From Methanobacteriota archaeon (lineage in GTDB: Archaea > Halobacteriota > Methanocellia > Methanocellales > Methanocellaceae): 5,028 nucleotides of DNA. The notes under the pieces are model-generated. The model was not told the origin of the DNA and searched no databases. It saw only the letters and a program-made list of their open reading frames with translations. This document shows, in pieces, positions 4,217-5,028 of the stretch. A program made the translations under genes and the position numbers. The DNA lies in NCBI GenBank assembly GCA_023436075.1, contig JAEZKS010000107.1:1-5028 (forward strand). The letters run 5' to 3'. How positions within the stretch are numbered: position 1 is the stretch's first letter; every line of letters begins with the position of its first letter.

Positions 4217-5028
4217 ATGGTTCAGATAATTGATTTCCTTCTGGCGATTTTACCGATCATTGTGGTTTTCGTCGGCCTGGTGTTCTTCAAGAAGGGCGGG
4301 ACGTTCATGGGCGTGGTCGGCTGGCTGCTGACCCTGGCCATCGCGGTCCTGTTTTTCAAGACGTCGCTGGACATCGCCTTATACGCTTCCTTCGCGGGAG
4401 TGCTCGCGTCGTTCGGCATATCGCTGATGGTGCTCTTCACCATCTTGCAGGTAACGATGATGGACGTGACCGGGGCCATCAAGAGCATTACCGGGTTCAT
4501 CAAGACCATTGCGGCGGAGAAGTACGAGCAGATCATGCTGCTGAACGTCGGGATGGGCACGTTCCTGGTGTCCGTCGGCGCGACGCCGGTGACCATGCTG
4601 CCGCCCATCATGATCGCGCTGGGCTTCTCTCCCGTCGCAGCCATCGCATTGCCATGTCTGGGCTATGATCCGCTGACGTCGTTCTCGCTGCTCGCGGTGC
4701 CCATCAAGTCGCCGGCCGATGCCTTCGGCCTTGATGTGAACCTGCTGGCGCAGAACGTGACCTTGTTTCTGCCGCTGATCGCTACCGGGCTGTCGCTGGG
4801 CATGCTCTGGGTGGCCGACGGGTGGAACGGCGTGAAGAAGGGCTTCGTCCCGTCCATCGTCGCCGGGCTTACGCTGGGCTTCGCGTCGATCTTCTTCGTC
4901 AGGTTCTTCCCTGCATACCTCAACCTCACCGGCGTGTTCTCGGGCCTGCTGGCCATCGTTGCTCTGCTCTTATTGCGCATTGTCCGGGGCAAGCCGATCT
5001 TCCTGAAGAAAGAAGCCCGGCAGAAGGC
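4217..5028 (+). CDS. LctP-family (L-lactate permease type) transporter, N-terminal half
   Basis: The frame is open from ATG 4217 to the window end, giving 270 residues with no stop; family members have about 500-560. It is a polytopic membrane protein, with hydrophobic segments near 3-24, 30-48, 53-78, 107-120, 124-145, 152-163, 181-200, 210-230 and 238-255. The clearest family signal lies at 113-163: MGTFLVSVGATPVT, then LPPIMIALGFSPVAAIAL, then FSLLAVPI. It aligns in order and spacing with the LctP core (FLEGAAGFGTPVA, then LLVGLGFNP, then GALGIPI). The usual EGAAGFG is replaced by VSVGA, so this is a divergent branch and the substrate (lactate, glycolate or another small carboxylate) is not settled. 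The start is set by AGGTGG ten bases before the ATG. It has its own promoter with a striking inverted repeat and does not appear to be co-transcribed with the methyltransferase remnant upstream. Confidence 0.8.
   Translation, partial: MVQIIDFLLAILPIIVVFVGLVFFKKGGTFMGVVGWLLTLAIAVLFFKTSLDIALYASFAGVLASFGISLMVLFTILQVTMMDVTGAIKSITGFIKTIAAEKYEQIMLLNVGMGTFLVSVGATPVTMLPPIMIALGFSPVAAIALPCLGYDPLTSFSLLAVPIKSPADAFGLDVNLLAQNVTLFLPLIATGLSLGMLWVADGWNGVKKGFVPSIVAGLTLGFASIFFVRFFPAYLNLTGVFSGLLAIVALLLLRIVRGKPIFLKKEARQK

Noticed and set aside
4222..4992. Two minus-strand frames opposite the permease gene
   Set aside because: Met/Thr/Ser-rich products typical of the reverse of a GC-rich membrane protein gene; the plus-strand frame is continuous and family-like.

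Overview
The window looks archaeal, most likely from a methanogen (Methanocellales would fit, but nothing here proves it). Coding regions are fairly GC-rich and gene gaps are AT-rich. Likely promoters have archaeal TATA boxes (TTAAATAG, TTATAAAT), ribosome binding sites are of the GGAGGTGA or GGTG type, and one promoter carries three TGTACA boxes of the kind bound by the methanogen tryptophan repressor TrpY.

Layout. Positions 1-1185 (minus strand) hold two adjacent genes of a prokaryotic ubiquitin-like conjugation system: a fusion of a ubiquitin-like (beta-grasp) domain to an E2-like conjugating domain, followed 19 bases downstream by a JAB/JAMM metalloprotease that runs off the window start and may continue into an E1-like (ThiF) domain. 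Positions 1201-1554 hold the likely promoter of that operon, a palindromic repeat and the terminator of the next gene. Positions 1555-2298 (minus) encode a TrpP-like (tryptophan transporter family) membrane protein, and its promoter at about 2322-2385 carries the TGTACA boxes. A second copy of the palindromic repeat lies at 2450-2534, so the transporter is bracketed by two related repeats. Positions 2535-3106 have no convincing gene, but hold a minus-strand terminator-like hairpin and a second, CGCAGAG-type repeat. Positions 3107-3433 (plus) encode a small orphan protein. Positions 3660-4093 (plus) are a broken SAM-dependent methyltransferase with a one-base frameshift and a missing C-terminal part. 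From 4217 to the window end (plus) lies the N-terminal half of a divergent LctP-type permease, preceded by a promoter with a long inverted repeat over the predicted transcription start.

How the parts relate. The Ubl-E2 and JAB genes almost certainly act together: the JAB peptidase would process or remove the ubiquitin-like modifier that the E2 domain helps to conjugate. The TrpP-like gene is probably a tryptophan-repressed uptake gene, read from both family and promoter. The permease appears to have its own tightly controlled promoter. An 11-base motif in its inverted repeat also occurs in the trpP promoter, which hints at a shared regulator. No tRNA, rRNA, CRISPR array, transposase or integrase was seen.
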